Shown here piece after piece: positions 36,201-47,614 of a stretch of 64,000 nt of DNA. A program made the translations under genes and the position numbers. Below the pieces are notes generated by a model. It was not told where the DNA came from, did no database searches, and saw only the letters and a list, made by a program, of their open reading frames with translations. Position 1 is the stretch's first letter, and each line of letters begins with the position of its first letter. Source of the stretch: Moringa oleifera (Eukaryota > Streptophyta > Magnoliopsida > Brassicales > Moringaceae); the NCBI GenBank assembly GCA_021397835.1, contig JAJFZO010000606.1, positions 62,001 to 126,000 of the forward strand, in the 5' to 3' direction.

Positions 36201-36605
36201 TGCAAATTATAATCATTTACAAAATATTTATGAACATTTTCTTCTAATTTTATTTGCATATCATTATGCTTTGTGGGCCTGAATTATTTTATAGATGACT
36301 GAACTAATCACTTTGTAGTTTATAATTTTGTAACTAAGAGTGTGCATCCACACAAATTTTATGGTTGCAAGTAACACGTGCTTGTTTGTTTTCAAGGAGT
36401 GGAACTCTAATGTTGATGCTCAAGAAAATCTAGCTATCAATCTTAAGGGTGAAGACCTTTAATGTTCGTTTAATTGTTTAGTTTTCATGGTTTATGGTGT
36501 TTCTTATCTGCTGATGCAGATGTAGATGGTCAAGTTGAAGAGGTTTGTGACAGGAAGCATAGTGTCATAGGGCACCACATTCCTTCTGTTGATATCATAT
36601 GGTAA
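33255..36605 (+). pseudogene. RNase H1-like (plant ribonuclease HI family) pseudogene, copy A
   Basis: Exon 1 at 33,255 reads MEEEKDAFYFVKKGDIIAYT, then stops. Exon 2 (33,640-33,798) reads SVYKGYDLPLEAEEF, then GLKNAAYFINASYVKDDVFG and PCPF-stop. The RNase H fold follows in pieces: SCILVYDGASKGNPGQAGVG (35,242-35,341, first catalytic Asp), GIITNNVIEFQAVILG then KKGFKHIRAQKDSKFICMQ (35,436-35,558, catalytic Glu and second Asp), WKTKD-stop-NMADLCKEAKELKDKF (36,092-36,198), EWNSNVDAQENLAINL (36,397-36,445, last Asp) and DVDGQVEEVCDRKHSVIGHH (36,520-36,580). This is the plant RNase H family with an N-terminal hybrid-binding-like domain (MEEEKDAFYVV...VYKGY). The enzyme cuts RNA in RNA-DNA hybrids. 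Introns are present. Stops at 33,318, 33,796, 35,339 and 36,109 and a frameshift after EDGSI inactivate it. Confidence 0.85.
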
Positions 36606-38650
36606 TAGTGGTTTTTAGGAATGCTTGGATGTTATTTTGTTAAGCTAAGAGCTCTTAGGAACCTGGGAACAAGCTCTAACTAAAACTTATTTAAACATAG
36701 GTAAGCAATATTCTACATGGCTTGCATATATGGATTTTGTTGTAACATGTACTCGGTTGAGTCTTTACATTGCAAGTTTTAGGATATGATTTTGATAAAA
36801 TATTTGTAATCTCCATTCTAAAAAGTTTGGTACTCAGAATTTTTAGTTGATTGACAATCTTTTGATTCTGCCTAAGAAGTATTAATCTTTCTATACGGAT
36901 TGCATTTTACATTTTTTTAAATGATTCAAATCCAAATCATGAGGATTGAAGGGCAATTTATTAACAATTTAAAGATTCAAGATCTTATTATTAATGAACA
37001 ATTGATTTTTTTATCTTCTATTGAGGAGGAAGCTGATTTTGGTAAGCAAAGTGTGCTCAATTCCAAGGCTTGACCTCACCTGCTTTTAATTTTATATCGA
37101 TCACTTCTCAAAAAAAAAAAAAGATTTTTCTCTTTTGTCTTTGGAACATAGTCAGTATATCTAGTTCTCATGCATTCTAGGGTAAGTTGTGTGCTAAGAC
37201 ACCTATTTTCTTTGCTTAACATAATCTATCTAATTTTCTATATATCAAGCTTGAATAGGTCATCTTCAGGGCAAGTCCTTGCTCGGTTGTAAGGTCAACC
37301 AAGACAGATAGCTACGCCCAGGAGTTCGTTAGATTAGGAAGCCTTAATGGGGAAGATGACTTAGTCTCAATCATCTTTTTTTCTTTGATTAAAACAAGGA
37401 AAGAAAAAAAAATAGCTCATGTGATGGGGTCAACTCCCATAAGAGCACACATGAATTACTAATCAGCTGCTTTCAAAAATAAACTAAAAAAGAAAAAATA
37501 AATTCCATGAATTAGAAGACCTAATCCCCAAACCCGTCTCTCATTAACGAAAGCTGCCTATCTCGTTTCGTTGAACCTCTGCTAGTATAGCACGAATTCC
37601 ATGAATTAAAGACCTAATTCCCAAACCTATCTCTTAGTAGCAAAAGCTAACTATCTTGTTTTGTTGAAACTTTGCTAGTATAACACAGTAGGTCTATGCC
37701 ATATCCTGATTTTTGGATAGTTTAGTTTGAAATCTTTCCTTGTTTCTCTGTTTTTTCTTCAAATATGAAGGTTTTTATTCGATCTGCTTTCTGAAGAAAG
37801 AAGCAGTTTGAGAGAGAAGGGACAGAAAGAAGAGGATGAGGAAGAAAGTGCTAAAGGCATGAACTTTATTGTTTGAATAGCTATCAACGGTCGTATTTTG
37901 AAAACATGCATAAAATATGTATGGTTTTTCATTCAAATAAAAATAATAATTTATTAATTAATTTTATTATTATTATTTAAAATTAACATAACTTTTAATT
38001 TTAAAATATAAAAATTATAAAATAATTAATTTAATAAAAAAATAAATAATTTAAAACTCAAAAATTATTTACAAATAAAAAGTTTCACAAAAAAATTTGA
38101 AAATTAAAAACACAAGTGAAAATCACAAAGTTACAAAAATATTTAAAAATAATATTGATTAATATAATTTAATAATTAATTTATATTAAATAATTTTTTA
38201 AAAAATTATTTATAAAAAAGTATTATTACATAACAAAATATTCACAAAAAGATCAAAATTAACAATAATATCTAATAATCATAGTAGACAAATTTTAACC
38301 AAAATTTTTAAATGTTACCAACAAAAAAAATTAATAATAAATCATAATTTAATGAAATATCGAATGAAAACTCATATAAATACTTATTCCAAATCAAAGA
38401 AAACGTAATAAAAACAATGACAAAATTGTAACTCAATATAATTTTTAATTAAAAATAAAATTACTAAAAAAATAAGTAAAAAATTAAAAATACCTGACAA
38501 AATAAAAATAAATTTAAAAATCCAAAGTAACTACAAAAGATAAAAAATAAAATAAAACATAAAATATATCAAAGAAAATCATAAAAAATAAAAAAATAAT
38601 ATAAAATAAAAATAAAAAAATTAAAATATAATAATTCGAAAAAAATAAAA
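36606..38650 (-). other. RNase H1 3' flank, duplicated 94-bp unit, promoter-like element, AT tract (arm A)
   Basis: Non-coding sequence shared by all three copies. 37,501-37,594 is tandemly duplicated at 37,595-37,688 (both begin AATTCCATGAATTA). On the minus strand 37,881-37,868 carries a decayed TATTTAAAC box (here TATTCAAAC) followed by a CT-rich leader-like stretch; the boxes are intact in the other copies. 37,920-38,650 is very AT-rich and leads into the GC satellite. Confidence 0.6.
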
Positions 38651-39632
38651 AAGTAACTACAAGCACGTCAACCAAGGTAAAGGTGCCTACACCAGCCAAA
38701 CTCTCGTTGTTGTCCTTATATTGTGTGCCTAGTGAGCGTGCCACGAGCGTCATTTTGCTTAGGCCCATGGCCACAGGAGGTGAGCCACGGCTACCCCCAA
38801 CAGGCACGCATGGGCGGAAGGTGCTGCGTGCTAGAGTACAAGGTGCACCAGCCAGGGCAAGCTGGACCCTCATCGCTGTCCCTCGATAGTGTGCCAAGCC
38901 AGCGTGCCATAAGCGTAGCGTTGCTTGGACGATAGGCATAGCAGGTGAGCCATAGTTGCCTTCACCAGGCATGACATGGGCATAAGGCATAGCGTGTAGC
39001 CACACAGGATGCGCTAACTAATACAAGGGTGCCTCACATAAGTCAGACCCTCATCGTAGTCTCTCGGTAGTGTGCCAAGCGAGCGTGCCATGAGTGTCGT
39101 GTCTCATGGACCATGGCCGCAGACAGAGAGCCACGATTGCCTTCAACAGGCAAGACATGGGCGAATGGCCCAACATGCAGCCGCATAAGGCGCCATGCGA
39201 GCCCGACCCTCATCACTATTTTGTAATAGTGAACCCACCGAGTATGCCACAAGAGTCACGTTGCTTGGACCATAAGGACAGGAGGCGAGCCTCGACTGCC
39301 CAGAGTAGGAAAGGCATGGGTGAAAGGCCCAGCGTGTGGCCGCATGGGGAGCGCCAGCTTTGCCATAGACACCTCATATAAGCCAAACTCTCGTCATTGT
39401 CCCTCGATCGTGTGCCCAGCAAATGTGTCACGAGGGCCACGTAGCCTCAACCATAAGCACGGAAGGTAACCTACTGTTGTCCCTTACAAGTTTAACATGG
39501 GTAAAAGACTTAATGTGCGATCGTATAGTGCACGCCAGCCAAGCCAATAGCACTCACAGGAGCTTGACCCTCGTCGTTGTCCTTAGAAATTATGCTTGGC
39601 AAGCATGCCTCGCATCGCCTAGACCATCATAT
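38650..39632 (+). repeat. GC-rich ~180-bp satellite, array 2 (plus orientation)
   Basis: Monomers with the same landmarks as array 1 (GTGTGCCTAGTGAGCGTGCC near 38,724; further copies near 38,889, 39,070, 39,230, 39,411 and 39,593). It forms the inner end of arm A. Confidence 0.85.
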
Positions 39633-41150
39633 GCCTTGCATGCATGCCTTGTGCCATGTGATGTGGCACTCATTACACACTCGTTAGCCCACGATCGAAG
39701 GACAACGATAAAGATCTTGCTTGTATTTTGTGATCTAGGCTTGGCTGGTGTGATCAGTGCGGTCGCACACTAGGCCTTCTACCCATGCCGTACCAGTTGG
39801 CGATAGTCGTGGCTTACCTCTTGTGTCCATGGCCTAAGGGATGTGATGCTCGTGGCATGCTCACTAGGCACACGATATAGGGACAATGGGTTTGGCTTAG
39901 GTAGGGTGCCTTTAGCTTGGCTAGTGCGCACTATACAGCCACATGTTAGGTCTTCTGCCCATACTGTACCTGCTGAGGGTTACCATGGCTTATTTGTCGT
40001 GCCCATGGTCTAAGCAACGCAAAGCTCATGGTTGTTCGCTAGGCACACGATCAAAGCATAGTGATAAAGGGCTTGCTCTCATAGGGTGCCTTTGGATTAG
40101 TTGGTGTGCCCTGTGCAACCACACGACGGGCTTCTAGCCATACTGAGCCTATTAGAGGCAAACATGGCTTAATTGTCATGCTGATGGTCTAGGCGATGCG
40201 ATGTTCATGGCATACTTGCTGGCAATAAGTTTTAAGGTCAACGATGAGGGTCAAGCCGCATGGGGTGCCACTGGCTTGGCTGGCGTGCCTTGTGTGACCA
40301 CACATTAAGTCTTTTGCCCATGTTGAACTTACAAGAGGCAGTAGTAGGTTACCTTCCATGCCCATGGTTGAGTCGACGTGGCCCTCATGACACACTTGCT
40401 GGGCACACAATCGAGGGATAACGACAAAGGTTTGGCTTACATGAGGTATTTATGGCTTAGCCTTTTTCCCTTGCTGCCACACGCTGGGCCTTTCACCCAT
40501 GCCTTTCCTACTGTGGGCTGCCAAGGCTTGCCTTTTGCCCCTATGGTTCAAGCGATGCGACTCTCTTGGCGCACTCGATGGGCTCACTATCAAAGGATAG
40601 TGATGAGGGTCAAGTTCGCATGGGCACCTTATGCGGCTGTACGTTGGGCCATTTGCCCATGTCTTGCCTATTAAAGGCAATTGTGGCTCTCCGTCAGTGA
40701 CCATGGTCCACGCGACATGACACTTGTGGCACACTCGCTTGGCACACTACCGAGAGACTACGATGAGGGTCTGACTTATATAAGGCACCCTTGTATTAGC
40801 TAGCGCATCCTATGCGGCTGCTCGCTATGCCTGCGATTGATGTCATGTTTGCTGAGGGCAACTATGGCTCACCTCCTGTGCTTATCATCCAATCTGCATT
40901 GTGCTTATGGCATGCTCACTTGGCACACTATCGAGGGATAGCGATGAGGGTCCAGCTCTCTTGGGGTGCCTTTGGCTGATGCACCTTGTATGCCCACACA
41001 CAAGGCATTCCGCCCATGCGTGCCTGTTTGGGGGTAGCCATGGCTCACCTCCCGTGCCAATGGCCTAAGCGAAATGGCGCTCGTGGCACGCTCACTAAGC
41101 ATATAATATAAGGACAACAACGAGGGTCTAGCTCGCGTAGGCGCTTTTAC
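39633..41150 (-). repeat. GC-rich satellite, array 3 (minus orientation), including the 550-bp inverted-repeat spacer
   Basis: Orientation flips near 39,633: the landmarks now read GGCACACGATCGAGGGAC (39,680, 39,870, 40,045, 40,395 and so on). 39,633-40,179 lies between the two arms; 40,180-41,150 mirrors array 2. Confidence 0.85.
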
Positions 41151-41951
41151 CTTGGTTGAAGTGCTTGTAGTTACTTTTTTAATTTTTTTGATTTTATAAT
41201 ATTTTAATTTTTCGTTTTTATTTTGTCTAATTTTTTCTCTTTTTTGATTTTCTTTGATATATTTTATATTTTATTTCATTTTTCTTATCATTTATAGTTA
41301 CTTTGGATTTTTAAATTTTTTATATTTATTTTGATTTTATTAGGTATTTTTAATTTTTTACTTATTTTTTAATAATTTTATTTTTAATTAAAAATTGCAT
41401 TGAGTTACGATTTTATCATTGTTTTTATACCTTTTCTTTAGTTTGGTGTAAGTATTTGTATGAGTTTTCATTCAATATTTCATTAAATTATAGTTTTTTA
41501 TTACTTTTTTTTTTCATCGGTAACTTTTAAAAATTTTGGTTAAAATTTGTCTACTATGATTATTAGATATTATTGTTAATTTTGATCTTTTTGCGAATAT
41601 TTTGTTATGTAACAATAATTTTTTATAAATAATTTTTTAAAAATTATTTAATATAAATTAATTTTTAAATTATAATAATCAATATTATTTTTAAATATTC
41701 TTGTAACTTTGTGATTTTCACTTGTGTTTTTAATTTTAAAATTTTTGTGAAACTTTTTATTTGTGAATAATTTTTGAGTTTTAAATTATTTATATTTTTA
41801 TTAAATTAAATATTTTAAAATGACATATTTTAAAATAAAAAATTATTTTAATATTAAATAATAATAAAATTAATTAATAAATTATTATTTTTATTTGAAT
41901 GAAAAACTATACATGTTTTATGCATGTTTTCAAAATATGACCATTGGTAGC

Positions 41952-41960
41952 TATTTAAAC
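41952..41960 (+). promoter_or_regulatory. TATTTAAAC box with CT-rich leader (copy B)
   Basis: TATTTAAAC is followed by about 60 bp of CTTTCTTCCTCC-type pyrimidine-rich sequence, the layout of a plant core promoter and 5' leader. It is conserved in copy C (54,440) and decayed in copy A. A transcript would run into the antisense strand of the RNase H1-like pseudogene. Confidence 0.4.
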
Positions 41961-42139
41961 AATAAAGTTTATGCCTTTAGCACTTTCTTCCTCCTCTTAC
42001 TCTTTCTCTCCTTTCTCTCTCAAAACCTCCTCTTTCTTGAGAAAGCGGATCAAATAAAAACCTTCATATTCGAAGAAGAAATATAGAAACAAGGAAAGAT
42101 CTCAAACTAGACTACCCGAAACCTAGGATATGGCACATA

Positions 42140-42335
42140 GCTACCATGTTATACTGGCAAAGCTTCAAAAAAACGAGTTAGTTAGCTTTCGCTACTGAGA
42201 GATGGGTTTGGGGATTAGGTCTCTTAATTTATGGATTCATGCTACACTAGCAGAGGTTCAATAAAATGAGATAGGTAGCTTTCACTAATGGGAGATGGGT
42301 TTAGGGATTAGGTCTTCTAATTCATGGAATTTATT
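42140..42335 (+). repeat. 94-bp tandem duplication, copy B
   Basis: Two tandem units, each with AGCTTTCGCTA or a variant, then GAGATGGGTTT.GGGATTAGG and a closing TTCATG motif. They correspond to 37,501-37,688 (inverted) and 54,630-54,815 (direct). Confidence 0.65.
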
Positions 42336-43239
42336 TTTTCTTTATAGTTTCTTTTTGAAAGCAGCTAATTAGTAATTCATGTGCACTCTTGTAGGAGTCG
42401 ACCAGACCATATATGCTTTTTTTCTTTCCTTATTTTAATCAAACAGAGAAAGATGATTGAGACTAAGTCAGCTTCCTTGTTAAGGCTCCCTAATCTAACG
42501 ATCTCCTGGGCTTAGCTTTCTGTCTTGGTTGAACTTACAACCGAGCTAAGAATTGCCCTAAAGATGACCCATTCGAACTTCATATATAAAATATTAGATA
42601 GATTGTAAGTAAAGAAAATAGGTATCTTAGCACACAACTTACCCTAGGGTGCATGAGAACTAGATATACTGACTATGTTTCAAAGACAGAAGAGAAAGAT
42701 CTTTTTTCTAATAAGTGATCGATACAAAATTAAAACCGGGTGAGGTCAGGCCTTGGAATTGGGCACTCTTTGCTTACCAAAATCAGTCCCCTCCTCAATA
42801 GAAGAGAGAAAAAAGTCAATTGTTAGTTAATATTGAGATCATGAATCTTTATGTTGTCAATAAATTGCCATTCAATCCTCGTGATTTAGATTTGAATCAT
42901 TTAAAAAAATGTAAAATGCAATCCCTATATACAGACCAATACTTCTTAGGCAGAATCAAAAGACTGTCAACCAACTAAAAACTCTGAGTACCAAACTTTT
43001 TAGAATGGAGATTACAAATATTTTATTAGAATCATATCGTAAAACTTGCAACGAAAAGACTCAACCGGGTACATGCTGCAACAAAATCCATATATGCAGG
43101 CCATGTAGAATATTGCTTACTTAAATTTAAACAAGTTTTAGTTAGAGCTTTTTCCTAGGTTCCCAAGAGCTATTAGCTTAACAAAATAACATCCAAGCAT
43201 TCTTGAAACCACTATTACCATATCATATCAACAAAAGGA

Positions 43240-45990
43240 ACGTGGTGCCCTATAACACTGTGCTTCTTATCATGGACCGCTTCAACTTGACCATCTACAT
43301 ACGCATCAACAAATAAGAAACACCATAAACCATGAAAACTGTAACAATTAAATGAACATTAAAGGTTTTTACCCCCAAGATTGATAGCTAGATTTGCTTG
43401 AGCATCAACATCAGAGTTCCACTCCTTGAAAACAAACAAACACGTGTTACTTGTAACCATAAAATTTGTGTGGATACATACTCGTAGTTACAGATTATAA
43501 ACTGCAAAATGATTAGTTGATACATCCATAAAATAATTCAGGCCCATAGCCATAATGATAAGTAAATAAAATTAGAAGAAAATGATCACAAATATTTTGT
43601 AAATGATTATAATTTGCATGTACCCTCTCAACCATGCAGGGATCATTTCTACAAATTAAAATAGGGACTACAATTAAGAGCTAAAAATTCAATACCATCA
43701 ATCCATAATAAATGGCAGTTTGAATATTTATATGTGTGTTTGTGTCTTTTATGCATCTTTGAATCTATAATTATTGTGAACTAAAAAGGGTATAAAAGAT
43801 GAAATGCATGCCCCTGCTCCCCTTAAAATCTTCTCATGTGCATATTCAACATTTGATGACACCCAGGTTTGGCATAAATAAGTCTGATTTTCTATCTTAT
43901 TTTTCAGTTTCTCAATTCTTCTTTTTTGGCTTTTAGTTTATTTCTCTTCCTCCTTTCACTATACTTTTTTTTCCTCATTTCTCCTTTAAACTCGCTCAGG
44001 GCAAAGTCATTTTTACGTGCTTAACTTTGCTTTTCTTTTTTCAGCATTAAAATAAAGAAATATTAGAAGAAAGATGAATAGGCATCACAAGACCTGCATA
44101 GTCTTCATAGGCACAAATGTGTTTAAATCCTTTCTTAATAGCATACTTCATTCCTAAAATGACAGCTTGATATTTAACAACTTATTTATTGTGACGCTCA
44201 TCCTTCATACAATTGATAGACCTATCAACACTCAATGTCAAACAAAGCTTCATTTATCAGAGGACATTATAACTTAAGAGTGCACTTGAAGCAACTTCAT
44301 ACAACACTTCCATCTTCGGCACATAGAACAGCTCCTACACTAGCTTGTCCAAGATTCCCTTTTGAGGCACCGTCAAACACAAGAATATAGGATTGTTGTG
44401 AATGGACACAAAATCATTGTAATTTATATCCCAATTAATTTAATCTACTTATTACATCATGCCATACGATGTTTGCTTGCAAAAAAAATACCAAAAAAAT
44501 CAACACACTTATTATAAAACAGTTGTAAGTAGAAAAGCTAGCATCGAGGTATGAAAATCTAGAAACTCGCACCACAAGGCAATATAGGAAACCTGAATTT
44601 ATTAGTTACAGATAAAATATTTTAATTCATCAAATTCCATTAAAACGATATTAATTGCCATAAAAAAGAAAAAAAAATCCAATGGATACATATTTGTAAT
44701 GAGTAATTAGAATAAAAACAGGTACTAGGGTTTTATGATATGAGATACACATAGATAGACATTATTTAACAATGATTGCAGCTACATCCAATAGTAGTAC
44801 TCGAGATGACAATGCCATGAAAAATGGTTAGTATCAACGATATAAACTCACACAATTAGAAGAAACTACTTTAGGCCAAACAGAATTACCTACTTTTGAA
44901 TATTTCTTTAAAGAATTTGTTGAAAATGAAGTTGATCCACCAGCACCTCACAAAACAAAAGACATAAGTGAGAAATTATTGCTAGAAACAATATAGTTGT
45001 TTAATTAGTGACCCAGGCAGAGAGGGAGTAAGGGAAAGCAAATAAGCAGGTCAATATAATCCATGTTGTTTAAAAGTTGAGATGCAATGGTACAATGCTA
45101 ATATCACAATTTCTTTAGCTAATTAGATAATCACAACAAAAATTTTGCTGCTCTAGTTAAAAGAAGATTACTTCATAATCATTTCAAAAATGTTTATCTA
45201 GTTTCAAATCTGATTAGTACATGGGTGGAATAGGAGAAACATATCAAGATTGGTATTTGGCATGGCTGCAAGTTCTTCATTTAAAGGAAACTTCATAAAT
45301 CCAATGTGATCACAAAGTGTTCTGTATGCACACACATTTACTATGATTCTCTACTCACAAAAAAATTTTGGTTCAAGAATTTCACGCAATCTCTTAGGAG
45401 AATCTTCATCAAACATTTTTCCCTTCGAGGAAGATGGTTGTTAAAAAAAAAAACACGATCAATATAAAAGATAATTATTTTATCATACATTGGCTGCTTG
45501 AACACCTAACATAATCTATACTGTTGAAGGAATATAAATGACCAAATGATTCAACATCATGTTCAACGAATAAATAGTTGGGAAACGCTAAAAGCTCTAC
45601 AATATCATAAGCTATATGTCAAAAATAGATGCACTTTAAAATTTTCATTATTAAAAAAAATGTCAATGGAGACAAAATTTCAAGCCAAGATGTAGGTCGA
45701 AAGGAAAAAATCTAGCCATTTGTTAGCAACTGCTCTTGAGCATTGAAAAATTGGTGTTCAACCTAGAAGATCAATCTTCTCAAGTTTTTTGTTTCTTTTC
45801 CTATAAGGATTGGATGAACTATGTTTAACCTAAAATAGGCAAGGAACAAGTTTGCCAAACACATATCTTTAACATAATCGACATGGAAAAAATAGGCAGC
45901 ATTGCCCATGAAAAACAAGGAACTCTTCAGCCTTTGAAGGCAAACCATACCCTTTCGTATAAACCTGTAAAAGGACTAGACACCTATGTC
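43240..45990 (-). pseudogene. RNase H1-like pseudogene, copy B (inverted)
   Basis: On the minus strand the segments are exon 2 (45,990-45,826, GYGLPSKAEEF, then YVKD and a TAG after PCLF), the DGASKGNPGQA exon (about 44,402-44,296), a shortened TNN/DSK exon (about 44,215-44,095), the DAQANLAINL exon (about 43,424-43,378) and the terminal exon (about 43,310-43,240). Exon 1 and the WKTK exon are deleted. The TAG ending exon 2 is shared with copy A. This is the most damaged of the three copies. Confidence 0.75.
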
Positions 45991-47106
45991 GAAAAAAAGG
46001 CATTTACATTCTATAGAAAAAAGAGGTAAACTAATAAGAATTCTATTAATGTAGATCTCTGAGATGTTTTACCTATATGCATTACCAATTCAATAATTAA
46101 TACCATATTTTATCCTGAAAAAGCAGTTGTGCTAAAGAAATGAAGGATCAACATCATTCACGTCCAAAGAAACACATACAACTGACTTAAGTCACACAAA
46201 CCCACACAAAAAAAAAAAAACCAAGAAGAAGAAGAAAAGCAATAAAAATCCCATATGAAAACAGTTGCTGAAGATAAAACATGACAATGGCTACTTAGAG
46301 GCAAGGGAATCAAGATCCTGCTGATTTTACAGATATACCAATAAGTGATAATTTAATAAAATTAATGGTTAAAATTTTATATATTTATTTTTATTATATT
46401 AATATAATAAATTTTGAAAATAATCGATGATTTCTTTTTTTTAAAAAAAAAAGCATAAGTAGGATCCTTTTCATGTTGAAAAGATTAATGGAAAAATTTT
46501 GAATCCATTGGAAATAAAGAACAATCTCTTCACATTCCATTAATACTTTAAACTAGACAAGTATATAGCCTGTTTTATGCTATCTAAGTAAAATTATGAA
46601 TGGACATACTGAACCAAACATCATATTTGTAACTAAAGTACATTACATTTTGAATTACATTTTGAAGATACAAATTCTTTTACTAGCACTGCACAATGAT
46701 CATGACTAACAGTGGCAGTGCCAGTGGCAGTGCCAGTGGCATCTTATCAGGCAAGCACCTAATAGAGGATGAAAGAGCTAATACACGTATTAGTACCAGT
46801 GACATGTTATAAGGTGAGCCTAACAAGATGGAAAAGCTAATATATGTATTAGTGAATTTACACAATGGTGTTGTTTGCTCCCTAAGTAACTTGCTCTTAT
46901 ATCATGTATATGCATTCTCATTTTTTTAAAATCTTTTTTTTTTGTAGAAAATGGGGCTAAATGGTGGTGAATTAAGATTCATGAGAATTCTTCTTTTTGA
47001 GAGAGTGAAATAGCCATCCCTGAAACTTCATGTTCAATAATATGATGATGTGACTAAGGCATGTAAGAAGAAAACATCACCAGAATCTGTGCCAACATTG
47101 ATGGGG

Positions 47107-47222
47107 TCATTGACTCATACAAATCTCTATTGGCTCGTACAATCTTCAAGAATTTTGTGAGGTCATAAGACTTGAAGTGTCTCCCATAATACAAGCTTAA
47201 ATCCAGAGGTGTTTTTTCATCC
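47107..47222 (-). pseudogene. EMB506: EMB506-like last exon, copy B
   Basis: The minus strand reads DEKTPLDLSLYYGRHFKSYD, then LKIVRANRDLYE, the counterpart of the final ankyrin exon at 31,617-31,730. Only this exon and its flanking intron are present, because the inverted duplication ends at about 47,614 inside the preceding intron. Confidence 0.75.
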
Positions 47223-47614
47223 TAAAACACAGCAAGCAAATCACTATTACATTCTAACTATATATTCTAACTAAAAATTACAAAAAGATAGTCTACTTTA
47301 ATTCTCCTCTGCCTTCATTAAGAGTATAGCTTCTGCATGCAAAAACCTCTTCAAATTTAGGTGAGAAAAGTAGTCATGTTCCTGCTTCATGTTTTCGTAC
47401 ATGCACCTTGTCAACTTATGGGTTAGCGAAACATATATTTGGAAAGAGGGTTTTCTCTCCTTTTATTATTATTTTTTTCCTTCTTTAGTTAGGGAAGGGA
47501 TTACTAAAATGCAACAGATAGTGTATCTACGAACAGAAAAGAAGTGTGATGACTATTATCTATCTGACATGTGGTAAATAGAGAGCACAGCTCAAACAAG
47601 AGATGAAGAGTAAT

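Larger units (their letters stand above)
31236..39632 (+). repeat. inverted-repeat arm A (EMB506 last exon, RNase H1-like gene, AT stretch, GC satellite)
   Basis: This 8.4-kb stretch matches 40,180-47,614 in reverse complement. Matches checked by eye: 31,250-31,330 with 47,520-47,600; exon at 31,617-31,730 with 47,107-47,222; 33,640-33,800 with 45,825-45,990; 35,242-35,560 with 44,095-44,402; 37,250-37,690 with 42,150-42,560; 38,650 with 41,150; 39,632 with 40,180. Arm A is the most complete copy and the only one keeping exon 1 of the RNase H1-like gene. Confidence 0.85.
40180..47614 (-). repeat. inverted-repeat arm B
   Basis: Reverse-complement copy of arm A, about 1 kb shorter. Two gaps are visible. 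Near 46,255-46,290 B joins the A-equivalents of 33,424 and 32,527, losing about 900 bp with RNase H1 exon 1. Near 43,630 it lacks about 170 bp containing the WKTK exon. A smaller gap near 44,090 removes part of the TNN/DSK exon. The outer edge at 47,614 abuts the AT-rich 830-bp repeat. Confidence 0.85.

Noticed and set aside
37250..37400. possible tRNA or LTR primer site in the RNase H1 3' flank
   Set aside because: The stretch is conserved in all three copies but I could not fold a cloverleaf or match a primer-binding site by eye.
38514..39005. 163-residue minus-strand open frame
   Set aside because: It runs from satellite monomers into an AT-rich low-complexity tail. No domain, and frames of this kind occur on both strands throughout the satellite.
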